NCBI GenBank assembly: GCA_937885465.1
Contig: CAKZZM010000154.1
Location: forward strand, 1-64,000
DNA: 64,000 nt
Reading direction: 5' to 3'
From: an uncultured Bacteroidales bacterium
Lineage (GTDB): Bacteria > Bacteroidota > Bacteroidia > Bacteroidales > Paludibacteraceae
Part shown: positions 46,367 to 54,615 of the stretch, piece by piece
Position numbering within the stretch: position 1 is the first letter of the stretch
Layout: each line of letters starts with the position of its first letter
Notes under the pieces: model-generated
Told to the model about the DNA's origin: nothing
Databases searched by the model: none
Seen by the model: the letters and a program-made list of their open reading frames with translations, nothing else
Position numbers and translations under genes: made by a program

Positions 46367-47779
46367 ATGCGCAATCGGATTAATAATTTTCTCATAATAT
46401 TACTATCGTGCTCATTTTGGGCTTGTAATCCTAATAATCCGGAAACTTCGGATCATGCCATGCATCATGACAACCTAACCGTTAGTGATGAGAATTTTTG
46501 TAATCCCGAACGGGGATTTCATGTGTTTAAAGAGTTTCAGGGCACTATCCCGTTGCCGGCGATGGATGTATCAACGGTAAAGACTATTTATAATACAGGT
46601 TATTCACTTATATTAACCAATTACTACCTGAAATATTATCGTGATTGTCCTCTCTCAGAAGCCTATCTCGATGGAGTTCGGGCGAATATGCAGGCACTGC
46701 GTGACGGCGGCTGCAAATGTGTACTTCGCTTCGCATATACCGATACAGACGAATATACCAAGGATAGTTATGCGAAGAACTATGAAGATCCGCGTGAAGC
46801 ACCTGTTGATGTCATATTGCAACACATTGAGCAGCTTAAACCTATTTTGCAGGAGTACGTTGACGTTATCTACGCTATGGAAGCAGGATTTGTAGGAGTG
46901 TGGGGAGAATGGTATTACACGACGAACTTCAAATCCAATCCCAAAGATGCAGAAGATTATGCCGACTACAAGCGCGTGCTTGATGCTTTGTTGGATGCGC
47001 TGCCCAAAGAACGTCAGATTTGTGTGCGCACTCCCGCCTTCAAAATGAATTGCTATGGTTGGTCATTAGCAGACACTATTACTCGTGCCGAGGCATACTC
47101 CGGAACACCGAAGTCTCGTTTGGCCGGTCATGACGATGCCTTTATGGCAAATAGTTCGGATATGGGTACATTCAAGAGCCCGACTGACCGACAGTATTGG
47201 GAGGCGGAGTCAAAATACACTATATACGGCGGTGAATCTAATAAGCCGGGAAGTTATGCCGGCTGCGAAAATACCTTAGCCCAAATGTTGGCTATGCACA
47301 TGTCCTATTTGAATATAAGTTACCACAAAACGGTTATTGCTCGTTGGCAAAGCGGAGGCTGTTTGGAAGATATACGCCGTCAATTGGGATACCGCTTTGA
47401 AGGGCGAGATATTGCCTATACCAAAAATCCCAAGGCAGGTGAAGTCTTGGCTGTGAAATTATCGGTGGTGAATGTTGGCTACTCTGCTCCGAAGAACCCA
47501 CGTGACATCGAGTTCCTGCTTATCAACACTGCCGATGCAAAGGACGTATATCGCGTTGTGCCTGACAGCGATCCACGCTTCTGGTTCACCGATGAGATGC
47601 AAACGATAGAGGCTTCGTTTGTGCCAAAGAAAGCAGGCGCGTACAAACTATACCTCAATCTGCCCGATCCTCAACCTACGCTACATACCAATCCTCGCTA
47701 TAGTATCCGTCTCGCTAACACGGACTGCTGGGAAGAAACCACCGGCTACAACTACCTGACCACGATTATGGTAGAATAA
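46367..47779 (+). CDS. DUF4874/DUF4832 lipoprotein, putative glycoside hydrolase
   Basis: The protein has 470 residues with a lipoprotein signal (SCSFWAC). The N-terminal half is DUF4874 (NPERGFHVFKEFQG, KYYRDCPLSEAYLDGV, GVWGEWYYTTN), a TIM-barrel-like domain. The C-terminal half is DUF4832 (AYSGTPKSRLAGHDDAFMAN, RYSIRLAN). Conserved Glu residues in MEAGFVGVWGEWY could be catalytic. These domains are found together in secreted proteins of glycan loci. I cannot name a substrate. It sits between the SusCD/PKD genes and a sugar-type permease. Confidence 0.8.
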   Translation: MRNRINNFLIILLSCSFWACNPNNPETSDHAMHHDNLTVSDENFCNPERGFHVFKEFQGTIPLPAMDVSTVKTIYNTGYSLILTNYYLKYYRDCPLSEAYLDGVRANMQALRDGGCKCVLRFAYTDTDEYTKDSYAKNYEDPREAPVDVILQHIEQLKPILQEYVDVIYAMEAGFVGVWGEWYYTTNFKSNPKDAEDYADYKRVLDALLDALPKERQICVRTPAFKMNCYGWSLADTITRAEAYSGTPKSRLAGHDDAFMANSSDMGTFKSPTDRQYWEAESKYTIYGGESNKPGSYAGCENTLAQMLAMHMSYLNISYHKTVIARWQSGGCLEDIRRQLGYRFEGRDIAYTKNPKAGEVLAVKLSVVNVGYSAPKNPRDIEFLLINTADAKDVYRVVPDSDPRFWFTDEMQTIEASFVPKKAGAYKLYLNLPDPQPTLHTNPRYSIRLANTDCWEETTGYNYLTTIMVE

Positions 47780-47825
47780 GGACTAACCAAATGACTAAGT
47801 GAAATAACTTAAAAATTATCAAGAT

Positions 47826-48698
47826 ATGAAAAATCGTCTTTGGCTCTTGTTTATCCTCATCACGGTAGTGACATGGGGTGTATGGGGAGCATTCTCAGGT
47901 TATCAGATTCAGCATGGCATACCTGATACGATAGTCTATATCGTTTGGGCATTGTCGATGATACCGTGCGCTATTGTTGCGCTGATTATCAACAAGGGTA
48001 AGTTCCTTCACGACAAGAAGTCCGCTCTTCTCGGTTGCACCGTTGGTCTGCTTGGTGCCGGCGGACAGTTAGTGCTATTCAAGGCACTGACGTTGGGTCC
48101 CTCATATATCATCTATCCTTTCATCTCGATGTCGCCCGTCATAGTGATAACTCTCGCAGCGATTTTTCTCAAAGAGAAGGCTACGCGCTGGCAGATAGCA
48201 GGAATAGTGGTTGCACTTGTTGCTATTCTTCTGCTCTCGCTTGAGACGGGACAAGAGAACAGCCCCGTTAGCGGTTGGCTGTGGATAGTCTTGGCTATAG
48301 TAGTGCTAATCGCATGGGGCGTACAAGGCTTCTTTATGAAATTTGCCAACAACTCCATGGATGCCGAATCGATATTCTGCTGGATGACTCTGACGGCAGT
48401 GATTTTGATACCTGTAGCGTATTATATGAACAATGATGCCGCTACATTCATGCAGACGGAGAACGCAATATCGCAATGTTGGGCTTCGTTCGGAATACAG
48501 ATACTCAATTCGATAGGTGCACTGACGCTTGTGTATGCATATCGTTATGGGAAGGCTGTTGTCGTTTCGCCGATGGAAGGACTATCGCCGATGGTAACGG
48601 TATTGCTCTCGCTCATCATACTGCAAGTGATACCTAATCCGCTTCAGATTGCAGGTATATGCTGCGCTGCGTTTGCAATGTATGCGTTGTCGAAATAA
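47826..48698 (+). CDS. EamA/GRP-type inner-membrane transporter
   Basis: The protein has 290 residues with ten predicted membrane segments in two five-helix halves, the drug/metabolite transporter fold. The first half opens LWLLFILITVVTWGVWGAFS, and IIYPFISMSPVIVITLAAIF and VVVSPMEGLSPMVTVLLSLI are the paired helix signatures. It resembles the glucose/ribose (GRP) and EamA groups. Its place behind the surface glycan genes suggests uptake of the released sugar. It lies 46 bases after the DUF4832 gene, so co-transcription is likely. Confidence 0.8.
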   Translation: MKNRLWLLFILITVVTWGVWGAFSGYQIQHGIPDTIVYIVWALSMIPCAIVALIINKGKFLHDKKSALLGCTVGLLGAGGQLVLFKALTLGPSYIIYPFISMSPVIVITLAAIFLKEKATRWQIAGIVVALVAILLLSLETGQENSPVSGWLWIVLAIVVLIAWGVQGFFMKFANNSMDAESIFCWMTLTAVILIPVAYYMNNDAATFMQTENAISQCWASFGIQILNSIGALTLVYAYRYGKAVVVSPMEGLSPMVTVLLSLIILQVIPNPLQIAGICCAAFAMYALSK

Positions 48699-48712
48699 GT
48701 AATTATACAAAA

Positions 48713-48808
48713 TAGTGGAAAACGCCTCCGAGCGTTCATATTTCTCGTCTTTATAAAGTCGGCATTGAATGCCGACATCCGGAGTGGAGAACGTCTCCGA
48801 ACGTTCAG
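48713..48808. repeat. Composite cassette A-B-A
   Basis: Family A (GCCTCCGAGCGTTC) at 48713-48736, B with GTCGGCATTGAATGCCGAC at 48744-48777, and A at 48783-48806. The same order occurs at 16116-16208. Confidence 0.9.
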
Positions 48809-48839
48809 ACTTAATATTAACTCATAAATTATAATCATT

Positions 48840-49460
48840 ATGAAAAAAATTTTACTTTTTGCTGCTGTGCTTGCAGCCGTTGCTGTTAATGCAAAAGTGA
48901 TTAATGTTGACCTGAGTGAAGCAACAGAAATGGCATACACCAACTGTTCTGCCACTCCGACGTACGCAGATGGCGTTCTCTCCGTAGCATATACGACAGG
49001 CAGTTGGGAATGGGCAGGCGTAGAGATTGCCCTTGATAACCTTGATGTTACTTCCGTTGACTTTGAATATATGGGAGAGACTGAAGCATGGACAAGTTTT
49101 GTCGTTTATCTGCGTGCAGAAGATGGCGCACGTTGGTACGATGATGCGGACGATTTCAGCATGTCGCATGCCGATTGGTTTAGCAAGACTGAATATGTGC
49201 CGACCCGGCTGCTTTGGGATGCATCGGAATACGCTTTAGGCGAAAAACCGTTCATCGCTCTTGGTTTTATCGCCAACCCGAGTGCCGCTACAACAAGCAC
49301 TTTTAGTCTCCGCAATGTAAAGCTGACTGTTCCTGGTGATGATGATACGGCTATAGATAACGTTCCGGCTCCGGGTAAAGTAACAAAGGTTTTACGTGAC
49401 GGTACCTGGATGTTCGTCCGCGATGGTAAAACATTTAATGTCCTCGGCGGGCAAATGTAA
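48840..49460 (+). CDS. Small secreted protein with C-terminal sorting-like motif
   Basis: The protein has 206 residues with a signal peptide (ILLFAAVLAAVAVNA). The body (SWEWAGVEIALDNLDVTSVD, WTSFVVYLRAEDGARWYD) has the look of a beta-sandwich carbohydrate-binding module. The end VLRDGTWMFVRDGKTFNVLG is the same C-terminal motif seen in other secreted proteins here. It lies at the end of the glycan locus. Function is unknown beyond probable surface display. Confidence 0.6.
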   Translation: MKKILLFAAVLAAVAVNAKVINVDLSEATEMAYTNCSATPTYADGVLSVAYTTGSWEWAGVEIALDNLDVTSVDFEYMGETEAWTSFVVYLRAEDGARWYDDADDFSMSHADWFSKTEYVPTRLLWDASEYALGEKPFIALGFIANPSAATTSTFSLRNVKLTVPGDDDTAIDNVPAPGKVTKVLRDGTWMFVRDGKTFNVLGGQM

Positions 49461-49464
49461 ACCA

Positions 49465-49523
49465 AAGTACCTACTTAGCGTAAGCGGTACTTCGTACATA
49501 GCACAAGCGGTCACTTCGTACTT
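49465..49523. repeat. Families G and F upstream of the next secreted protein
   Basis: TTAGCGTAAGCGGTACTTCG and a similar AGCACAAGCGGTCACTTCGT copy lie in the gap. Confidence 0.75.
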
Positions 49524-49529
49524 AATTTT

Positions 49530-50654
49530 ATGTATCGAGTAAAAATATTACTTTTAGTGCTTTGTTCAGTGGTGCTTAGCACTATATCTGCTTTAGAACG
49601 TTCGGAGACGTTCTCCACTATATCTGCTGCTCCACCGCTTATCTTTAATGGTGATACGCTGCCGAAGAACACGGATTTTAAGAAGAGTCAGTGCGGCACG
49701 TTGAAAACATCTGCCACGATAAGCGAGGTGTCAGGTATTGCATGCTCTCGCCTGACGCCCGGGTATATATGGATGGAGAGCGATGACTATCGTAATGTCA
49801 TAGCAACAGACGAAAAAGGGAAGACGCGCTATATGAAACTGCTGTTTCGCGGTCTGCCTGACAGGTGGGATTGGGAAGATATGTGCGGAGGCGTATATGA
49901 GGGAGTAAACTATCTCTTTGTGGGTGCCTTTGGCGATAATAATGAGACAACCGGAAATTACTATATTATCTATTTCGAAGAACCGGAGGTGACTTCTTCA
50001 CAGACGTATATAGTGGATGCCTCGTATATTCATTTTGCCTATCCCGATGGCAAGAAGCATAATGCGGAAGCTTTGATGTATGATAATCGTGAGCAAATGC
50101 TTTATGTCATAACAAAGGTATATTACGATGTGTGTCAGGTGTTTAGTCTGCCGATGAGTCATGATTACGGTGAAGAGGAACAGACATTGACATATATTTG
50201 TGATTTAGGGTTAAAGTCCGATCTCGGGAGTGACGGGATGCATGGTTTCCATTTAGTGACGGCTGCGGATATCTCACCTGATGGCAGGTATATCCTTATC
50301 AAGAATCATAATAATAATATTGCCAGTTACTCGTATGTGTTATTGTGGCAAAGGGAAGCAGATGAGAGCGTGAGCGATGCATTGATGCGCCAGCCTGAGC
50401 AGATAGGTTGCTACTCCTACGAGTGGCAGGGTGAGGCGATGTGTTGGCTCGATTCCACCACTTTCTATACTACCTCTGACGAAGATTCGGGTGACCCGCC
50501 TATCTTTAAGTATGTCAAGACACCGCCGTCGGCGGTTGAAGAAGTGGAGGCATTAGAAGATGATAATGCTCGGATAAAGTTGTTGTTTAATAAAGGAAAC
50601 CTCTATATTCGCAAGAACAACCGACTCTACAGCTTAGATGGTAGAGAGGTTTAA
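49530..50654 (+). CDS. Secreted protein of unknown function with C-terminal sorting-like motif
   Basis: The protein has 374 residues with a signal peptide (ILLLVLCSVVLSTISA). The body (ISEVSGIACSRLTPGYIWME; NAEALMYDNREQMLYVITKV; AADISPDGRYILIKNHNNN) suggests a beta-propeller-like fold, but I do not recognise the family. The end NKGNLYIRKNNRLYSLDGRE resembles the shared sorting-like motif. Residues 22-33 (LERSETFSTISA) come from a family A insertion plus a duplicated flank just behind the signal peptide. Confidence 0.55.
   Translation: MYRVKILLLVLCSVVLSTISALERSETFSTISAAPPLIFNGDTLPKNTDFKKSQCGTLKTSATISEVSGIACSRLTPGYIWMESDDYRNVIATDEKGKTRYMKLLFRGLPDRWDWEDMCGGVYEGVNYLFVGAFGDNNETTGNYYIIYFEEPEVTSSQTYIVDASYIHFAYPDGKKHNAEALMYDNREQMLYVITKVYYDVCQVFSLPMSHDYGEEEQTLTYICDLGLKSDLGSDGMHGFHLVTAADISPDGRYILIKNHNNNIASYSYVLLWQREADESVSDALMRQPEQIGCYSYEWQGEAMCWLDSTTFYTTSDEDSGDPPIFKYVKTPPSAVEEVEALEDDNARIKLLFNKGNLYIRKNNRLYSLDGREV
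49581..49628. repeat. Family A insertion flanked by a 12-bp direct duplication
   Basis: ACTATATCTGCT occurs at 49581-49592 and again at 49617-49628. Between them is TTAGAACGTTCGGAGACGTT followed by CTCC. Element plus one flank is 36 bp, so the reading frame is kept. Confidence 0.88.
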
Positions 50655-50663
50655 TTAGAATGT

Positions 50664-50749
50664 TAGTGGAGAACGTCTTAGAACGTTCGGAGACGTTCTC
50701 CACTATTTTATCGCGGACGAGCCGTCCGCGTCCCAGACGTTCTCCACTA
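50664..50749. repeat. Family A palindrome with embedded family D
   Basis: Family A at about 50664-50704 is followed by GCGGACGAGCCGTCCGCG (50713-50730) and a half A (CAGACGTTCTCCACT). Confidence 0.88.
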
Positions 50750-50802
50750 TTGTTTTTTAGGTTGATAAAGTTTAAGTTGATGATTGTGTTTTATTTTTTA
50801 GA

Positions 50803-50830
50803 AGGCTGCTCGATGTGAATCGGGCAGCCT
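50803..50830. terminator. Hairpin between convergent genes
   Basis: AGGCTGCTCGAT pairs with ATCGGGCAGCCT with one wobble pair around a 4-nt loop. It lies between a plus-strand and a minus-strand gene. The flanking T-run is weak. Confidence 0.45.
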
Positions 50831-50840
50831 GCGTATTTAA

Positions 50841-50868
50841 GTGAGAACGTTTTCAGACGTTCTCCACT
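50841..50868 (-). repeat. Family A variant forming the 3' end of the RlhA-like gene
   Basis: The GTCTGAAAACGTTC variant, read on the minus strand, contributes Leu-Val-Glu-Asn-Val and the TGA stop. Confidence 0.85.
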
Positions 50869-52832
50869 AATGTCATCTCGCAGCGTTGGCAGTCTGTTTC
50901 AATGCGGAGGAGAGTATCGGCATGCCGTATATAAGCGGGTGTTTTTTGTTTGCTTGTGGTCTTCTTTTTTTTGCAGCAGTTCATCTCGTAGAGAATGCAA
51001 TATTTGCAGGTCATCAATGGCGAGGGGTGAGAGTGGAGAGTGGAGAACGTCTGAGAACGTTCAATAGTGGAGAACGTCTCTGAACGTTCGGAGACGTTCT
51101 CCACTGTTGAGAGACGGTGAAAAACACCGTCTCTACCACGTTCGGAAGTGCTCTCTACAGAAGACGATGTTTGCTGTGCCTCAGAGCGGCTTTGCGGATG
51201 GCATTTCGACACTTGGTACTCAGTGATGAATTTTTCGACTGCTTTCCGGCGCCAATCGTTAAGTACGGAGGTACGAAGGAAATAGGGCGTTTGCCATTGA
51301 ATGATGATTTCATCAGCAATAAGCGGTGTCCCGCCGAGTTTGGCTAACTGCTGTCTGACTATGGTCTCTGCCCGTTCTGCATTTTCCGCCGCTTCGTGCG
51401 ATGATTCAAAGTGAGAAGTCGCGGACGAGCCGTCCACGCCCCATTTCGCGGACGAGCCGTCCACGCCCCAGACGTTCACCACGCGGGAGTGTGCCGTTCT
51501 GATAGTTATGTCGAAACCTGCGTTTGTAGCACTGAAAATGATGCTGACGGGCAGGAGTCGCACAGCAGCATTATTCTGCATCAGAGTGCGGTTGAATTCT
51601 GCATCGAAGTTTCGGTAAACAGGTGTTCCCTCTTTTATCTTACCCATACCGTTGCTTGTGGAGAACGTCTGAGAACGTTCGGAGACGTTCTCCACTAATA
51701 AGTCTGAACGTTCAGAGACGTTCGCTACTGCACTCGAACGTTTAGAGACGTTCGCCACTGCGCTCGAACGTTCAGAGACGTTCGCCACTGCTGACCAGTA
51801 GCAGCCTTGTCCGTTGAAGGTCAGGCCATCGCCGTTGTGCATTGTTTTGCCGCGCAGCAAGCCTTGTGGTAGTGGGGCATAGCCTATTAGTTCGCCGGTG
51901 GATTTGGGCGTTTGTCGATTGACGAGGTTGTGGGGGCGTTCAAGCGAGAAGTATTCGGTGGAGCCGCGGTGGAAGGTCTTGACGGGGTCGGGCGTGAAGT
52001 TGAGTATTACTCGTCCGCGTGAGGTGCGGCTGACCCCGATGTCGTTGAGCAGTAAGTTGTAGTAGGCGGTGATATTTTTCACATAATCGATATCTTTCAA
52101 ACGCCCCTCTATCTTAAGTGTTGTAACGCCTGTATCAAGCAGTTCTCTAAGATGGGCGGAGCGGTCGAGGTCGTAGAGCGAGAGTATATGTTGCTCTTTG
52201 GCAATCACTTTTTTGTCTTTGTCAAGTATGTCGTATGGCAGTCGGCACATCTGTGCACATTCGCCTCTATTGGCTGACCTGCCGCATACTGCTTCGCTGA
52301 GGTAGCATATGCCCGAATAGCAGACGCATAAGGCACCATGTACAAACGCCTCTAATTCGCAGGTGGTGACGGCGCGTATCTCTGCCATCTGTTGGTACGA
52401 TAGTTCTCGTGCAAGTACCACTCTGCTGAAGCCGAGTTGCTCAAGTGCCTGCACCTTCTCTGCCGTGCGGTTGTCGCATTGGGTGGAAGCATGAAGGCGA
52501 AAACCGGCTTGCAATAGTGTTTGAGCAAGGCGCATATCTTGAACAATAAGGGCATATACTCCCGCTTCTCTGCATTGATACGCTATGCTCACTGCCTCGC
52601 CATACTCGTCTTCGCGCAGTAAAGTGTTGAGAGTAACTAATACTCTTGCATCCCAAAAAGAGGCATAGCGGACTAACTCCGCTATGTCCTCTATGCTGTT
52701 CCCCGCTGCTTTTCTTGCGCCGAAGGCGGGGCCACCTATATAAACGGCATCTGCACCGGCATCAATAGCAGCCTTGCCGACGGTTACATTCTTAGCCGGT
52801 GCGAGCAGTTCGATTTGTTTATCTCCTATCAC
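50853..52832 (-). CDS. U32-family protein, RlhA-like, with multiple repeat-encoded insertions
   Basis: The protein has 659 residues from a GTG start that overlaps the flotillin stop by four bases. U32 core: IELLAPAKNVTVGKAAIDAG, then the cysteine cluster FVHGALCVCYSGICYLSEAV and RGECAQMCRLPYD, then the C-terminal domain with the usual Cys motifs CKYCILYEMNCC and DCQRCEM. RlhA hydroxylates a 23S rRNA cytidine in E. coli, and the long form with C-terminal domain fits that group. Insertions: ~348-392 (three SAVANVSERS-like decapeptides plus VENVSERSQTFST), ~454-471 (WGVDGSSA twice, family D) and ~565-598 (GRDGVFHRLSTVENVSERSE). The last residues LVENV and the stop are also repeat-derived. Confidence 0.8.
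   Translation of the reverse strand: MIGDKQIELLAPAKNVTVGKAAIDAGADAVYIGGPAFGARKAAGNSIEDIAELVRYASFWDARVLVTLNTLLREDEYGEAVSIAYQCREAGVYALIVQDMRLAQTLLQAGFRLHASTQCDNRTAEKVQALEQLGFSRVVLARELSYQQMAEIRAVTTCELEAFVHGALCVCYSGICYLSEAVCGRSANRGECAQMCRLPYDILDKDKKVIAKEQHILSLYDLDRSAHLRELLDTGVTTLKIEGRLKDIDYVKNITAYYNLLLNDIGVSRTSRGRVILNFTPDPVKTFHRGSTEYFSLERPHNLVNRQTPKSTGELIGYAPLPQGLLRGKTMHNGDGLTFNGQGCYWSAVANVSERSSAVANVSKRSSAVANVSERSDLLVENVSERSQTFSTSNGMGKIKEGTPVYRNFDAEFNRTLMQNNAAVRLLPVSIIFSATNAGFDITIRTAHSRVVNVWGVDGSSAKWGVDGSSATSHFESSHEAAENAERAETIVRQQLAKLGGTPLIADEIIIQWQTPYFLRTSVLNDWRRKAVEKFITEYQVSKCHPQSRSEAQQTSSSVESTSERGRDGVFHRLSTVENVSERSETFSTIERSQTFSTLHSHPSPLMTCKYCILYEMNCCKKKKTTSKQKTPAYIRHADTLLRIETDCQRCEMTLVENV
51039..51138. 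repeat. In-frame A-A-C block in the RlhA-like gene
   Basis: Family A at 51039-51063, a full A palindrome at 51066-51105 and family C at 51109-51138. Read on the minus strand it gives GRDGVFHRLS, TVENVSERSETFST and IERSQTFST. Confidence 0.9.
51418..51473. repeat. Two in-frame family D copies in the RlhA-like gene
   Basis: Two GCGGACGAGCCGTCCACG units are 27 bases apart. They are read on the minus strand as WGVDGSSA units. Confidence 0.88.
51656..51790. repeat. In-frame family A array with a 30-bp period in the RlhA-like gene
   Basis: A full A palindrome is followed by three units of about 30 bp ending GACGTTCGCCACTG. They encode SAVANVSERS, SAVANVSKRS, SAVANVSERS on the minus strand. Units are nearly identical. 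Confidence 0.9.
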
Positions 52833-54328
52833 TTCTTTATCTTGGCTTCCCCGGCTATTACTTGGGAGTTATTCTGCATGATGCTTGCCATGTCAACGCC
52901 TGTTGCTTCTTTAATCACTTCCATGGTTTGCCGCATCACGACCGGCACATTACCCGATATCCCTGCTGCTTCTGAGCCTGTGGTGCCATATACATGTACG
53001 TCGTTTATGGAAGAAAGCGGTTCGGCGACTTTAGCGGCTATGTCGGGCAGAATCTTAACCATCATCTCTGCGATAGCAGCGCCGTTGTACTTCTTATATG
53101 CTTCTGCTTTCTTATCCATAGCAGCGGCTTCTGCCTCACCTTTAGCTTTTATAGCAGCGGCTTCTGCTTCGCCGACGGCTTTGATACCCGCTGCTTCTTG
53201 TTGCTTCTGGAAGAGTGCAGCTTCGGCTTGCGCCTTGATGGCGGCTGCCTGTTGCTCTGCCTCATAACGCTCTGCCTCCGCTTTGCGTTTGCGTTGCTCC
53301 AATTCAGCGGCGGCATTGACCTCTTTCTGGTACTTAGCGGCATCGGCCTGTTTGTTAATCTCAGCGTCAAGACGCTTCTCTTGTATCGCTATCTCCTGTT
53401 CGCGAAGCAGTTGCTCTTGTTTGGCTTTTTCTACCTCGGCTTCTACAGTGAGGCGGTTAATCTCTTTCTGACGCTCTTGCAGGCGGATAGAGCGTGCAGC
53501 CTCTGCCTCTACCGTCTTTATGTTAATCTCTTTTGCCTGCTCCTGACGCTGTATCTCGTAGGCCGCATCAGCGATAGCTGATTGAGTATCAGCCTGCTTC
53601 TTGAGGTCAGCCTGCTTAATGGCAAGTTCGGTGTTGCGGATAGCAATTTCCGTTTCTGCGGCAACACGAGCATCGTTAGCCTGCTTCGACGCTTCTGCGC
53701 GTGCAATGGCGACATCACGCTCTGCATTAGCCTTGTTGATAGAGGCATCTTTGGTGATCTTGCAAGTGTTGTCGGCACCGAGTGCGTGGATAAGACCTTC
53801 ATTGTCGGTGATGGATTGTATGTTACAAGAGAGAATTTCAATACCGAGTTTGGCCATATCGGGAGCAGCCTTTTCTTGTATCTGATTAGAGAACCCGTCG
53901 CGGTCCACGTTAAGTGAGCGCAGGTCTTGTGTGCCTATAATCTCACGCATATTACCTTGCAGTGAGTCGCGTATCTCAGATGCTATCTCCTGACGACTTT
54001 TACCGAGGAAGTTGGCAGCGGCGGTAGCAATATGAGCAGGGTCAATACGCACCTTCGCTACGGCATCAACATCAACATTGATGAAGTCTGACGTGGGAAC
54101 TGACGAGTCAGTCTTAATATCCACTGACAACTGACCGAGATAAAGGCGATCCACCTTTTGCAAGCCGGGAATACGCATACCGCCGGTACCGATGAGGAAC
54201 TTGGGGTTCTTGCGAGGCCAGCCGGAGATGACGAGGGCTTGGTTAGGAGATGTCTTAACGTAACACAGTGAGATAAACAGGATGAGTAGTGCCACTCCTG
54301 CGATGATAATGATTGTTGTAGGTTCCAT
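52829..54328 (-). CDS. SPFH/flotillin-family membrane protein
   Basis: The protein has 499 residues from the ATG giving MEPTTIIIIAGVALLILFIS, a single N-terminal membrane anchor. The SPFH domain follows (~30-200: SPNQALVISGWPRKNPKFLI, VDVDAVAKVRIDPAHIATAA, SLQGNMREIIGTQDLRSLNV). A long Ala/Glu/Lys coiled coil is at ~210-420 and a tail ends EAKIKK. It resembles flotillin and YqiK, which organise membrane microdomains. It has its own promoter and is coupled to the U32 gene by a GTGA overlap. Confidence 0.88.
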   Translation of the reverse strand: MEPTTIIIIAGVALLILFISLCYVKTSPNQALVISGWPRKNPKFLIGTGGMRIPGLQKVDRLYLGQLSVDIKTDSSVPTSDFINVDVDAVAKVRIDPAHIATAAANFLGKSRQEIASEIRDSLQGNMREIIGTQDLRSLNVDRDGFSNQIQEKAAPDMAKLGIEILSCNIQSITDNEGLIHALGADNTCKITKDASINKANAERDVAIARAEASKQANDARVAAETEIAIRNTELAIKQADLKKQADTQSAIADAAYEIQRQEQAKEINIKTVEAEAARSIRLQERQKEINRLTVEAEVEKAKQEQLLREQEIAIQEKRLDAEINKQADAAKYQKEVNAAAELEQRKRKAEAERYEAEQQAAAIKAQAEAALFQKQQEAAGIKAVGEAEAAAIKAKGEAEAAAMDKKAEAYKKYNGAAIAEMMVKILPDIAAKVAEPLSSINDVHVYGTTGSEAAGISGNVPVVMRQTMEVIKEATGVDMASIMQNNSQVIAGEAKIKK

Positions 54329-54355
54329 AGTTATATGTATAAAGGTTAAGTGCTG

Positions 54356-54386
54356 CAAAGTTATATATTTCAGAAGAAATACGCAA
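54356..54386 (-). promoter_or_regulatory. Bacteroidota promoter of the flotillin-U32 operon
   Basis: On the minus strand TTG, 20 bases, TAACTTTG. The -33 lies in the left arm of the palindrome at 54381-54411. Confidence 0.8.
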
Positions 54387-54411
54387 GAAAATTGTTAATA
54401 TTTTCTTGCGT
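54381..54411. promoter_or_regulatory. Perfect palindrome shared by two divergent promoters
   Basis: Arms ACGCAAGAAAAT and ATTTTCTTGCGT are separated by 7 bases. Each arm contains the -33 TTG of one promoter. It may be an operator or simply mirrored promoter DNA. Confidence 0.55.
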
Positions 54412-54436
54412 ACATCGTTTTTTAGCAGTAATTTTG
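54406..54436 (+). promoter_or_regulatory. Bacteroidota promoter of smpB
   Basis: TTG, 20 bases, TAATTTTG. The ~170-base leader that follows contains repeats E, A and D. Confidence 0.8.
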
Positions 54437-54445
54437 CAAACGTTT

Positions 54446-54573
54446 AGTAGTGAAGCTCTCCTATGCTTCATGCGAGGCATGGGAGTGCCTCGCTACTACA
54501 ACTACCGGAACGTTCGGAGACGTTCTCCACTATTTTATCGCGGACGAGCCGTCCGCGTCCCAGACGTTCTCCA
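54446..54573. repeat. Composite cassette E-A-D-A in the smpB leader
   Basis: The family E palindrome (AGTAGTGAAGCTCTCC ... GGAGTGCCTCGCTACT, 54446-54497), reverse A (about 54509-54532), D (GCGGACGAGCCGTCCGCG, 54540-54557) and a half A (CAGACGTTCTCCAC). The D plus half A order also occurs at 50713-50749. Confidence 0.88.
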
Positions 54574-54615
54574 CGAAAACAGAAAATAACAGTTGCCCCT
54601 TCGGTTGTAAGCACT

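Noticed and set aside
54463..54615. Extended N-terminus for SmpB reading through repeats (LPERSETFST)
   Set aside because: The SmpB homology starts at the ATG at 54616. The upstream frame crosses families E, A and D and lies in the leader behind the promoter.
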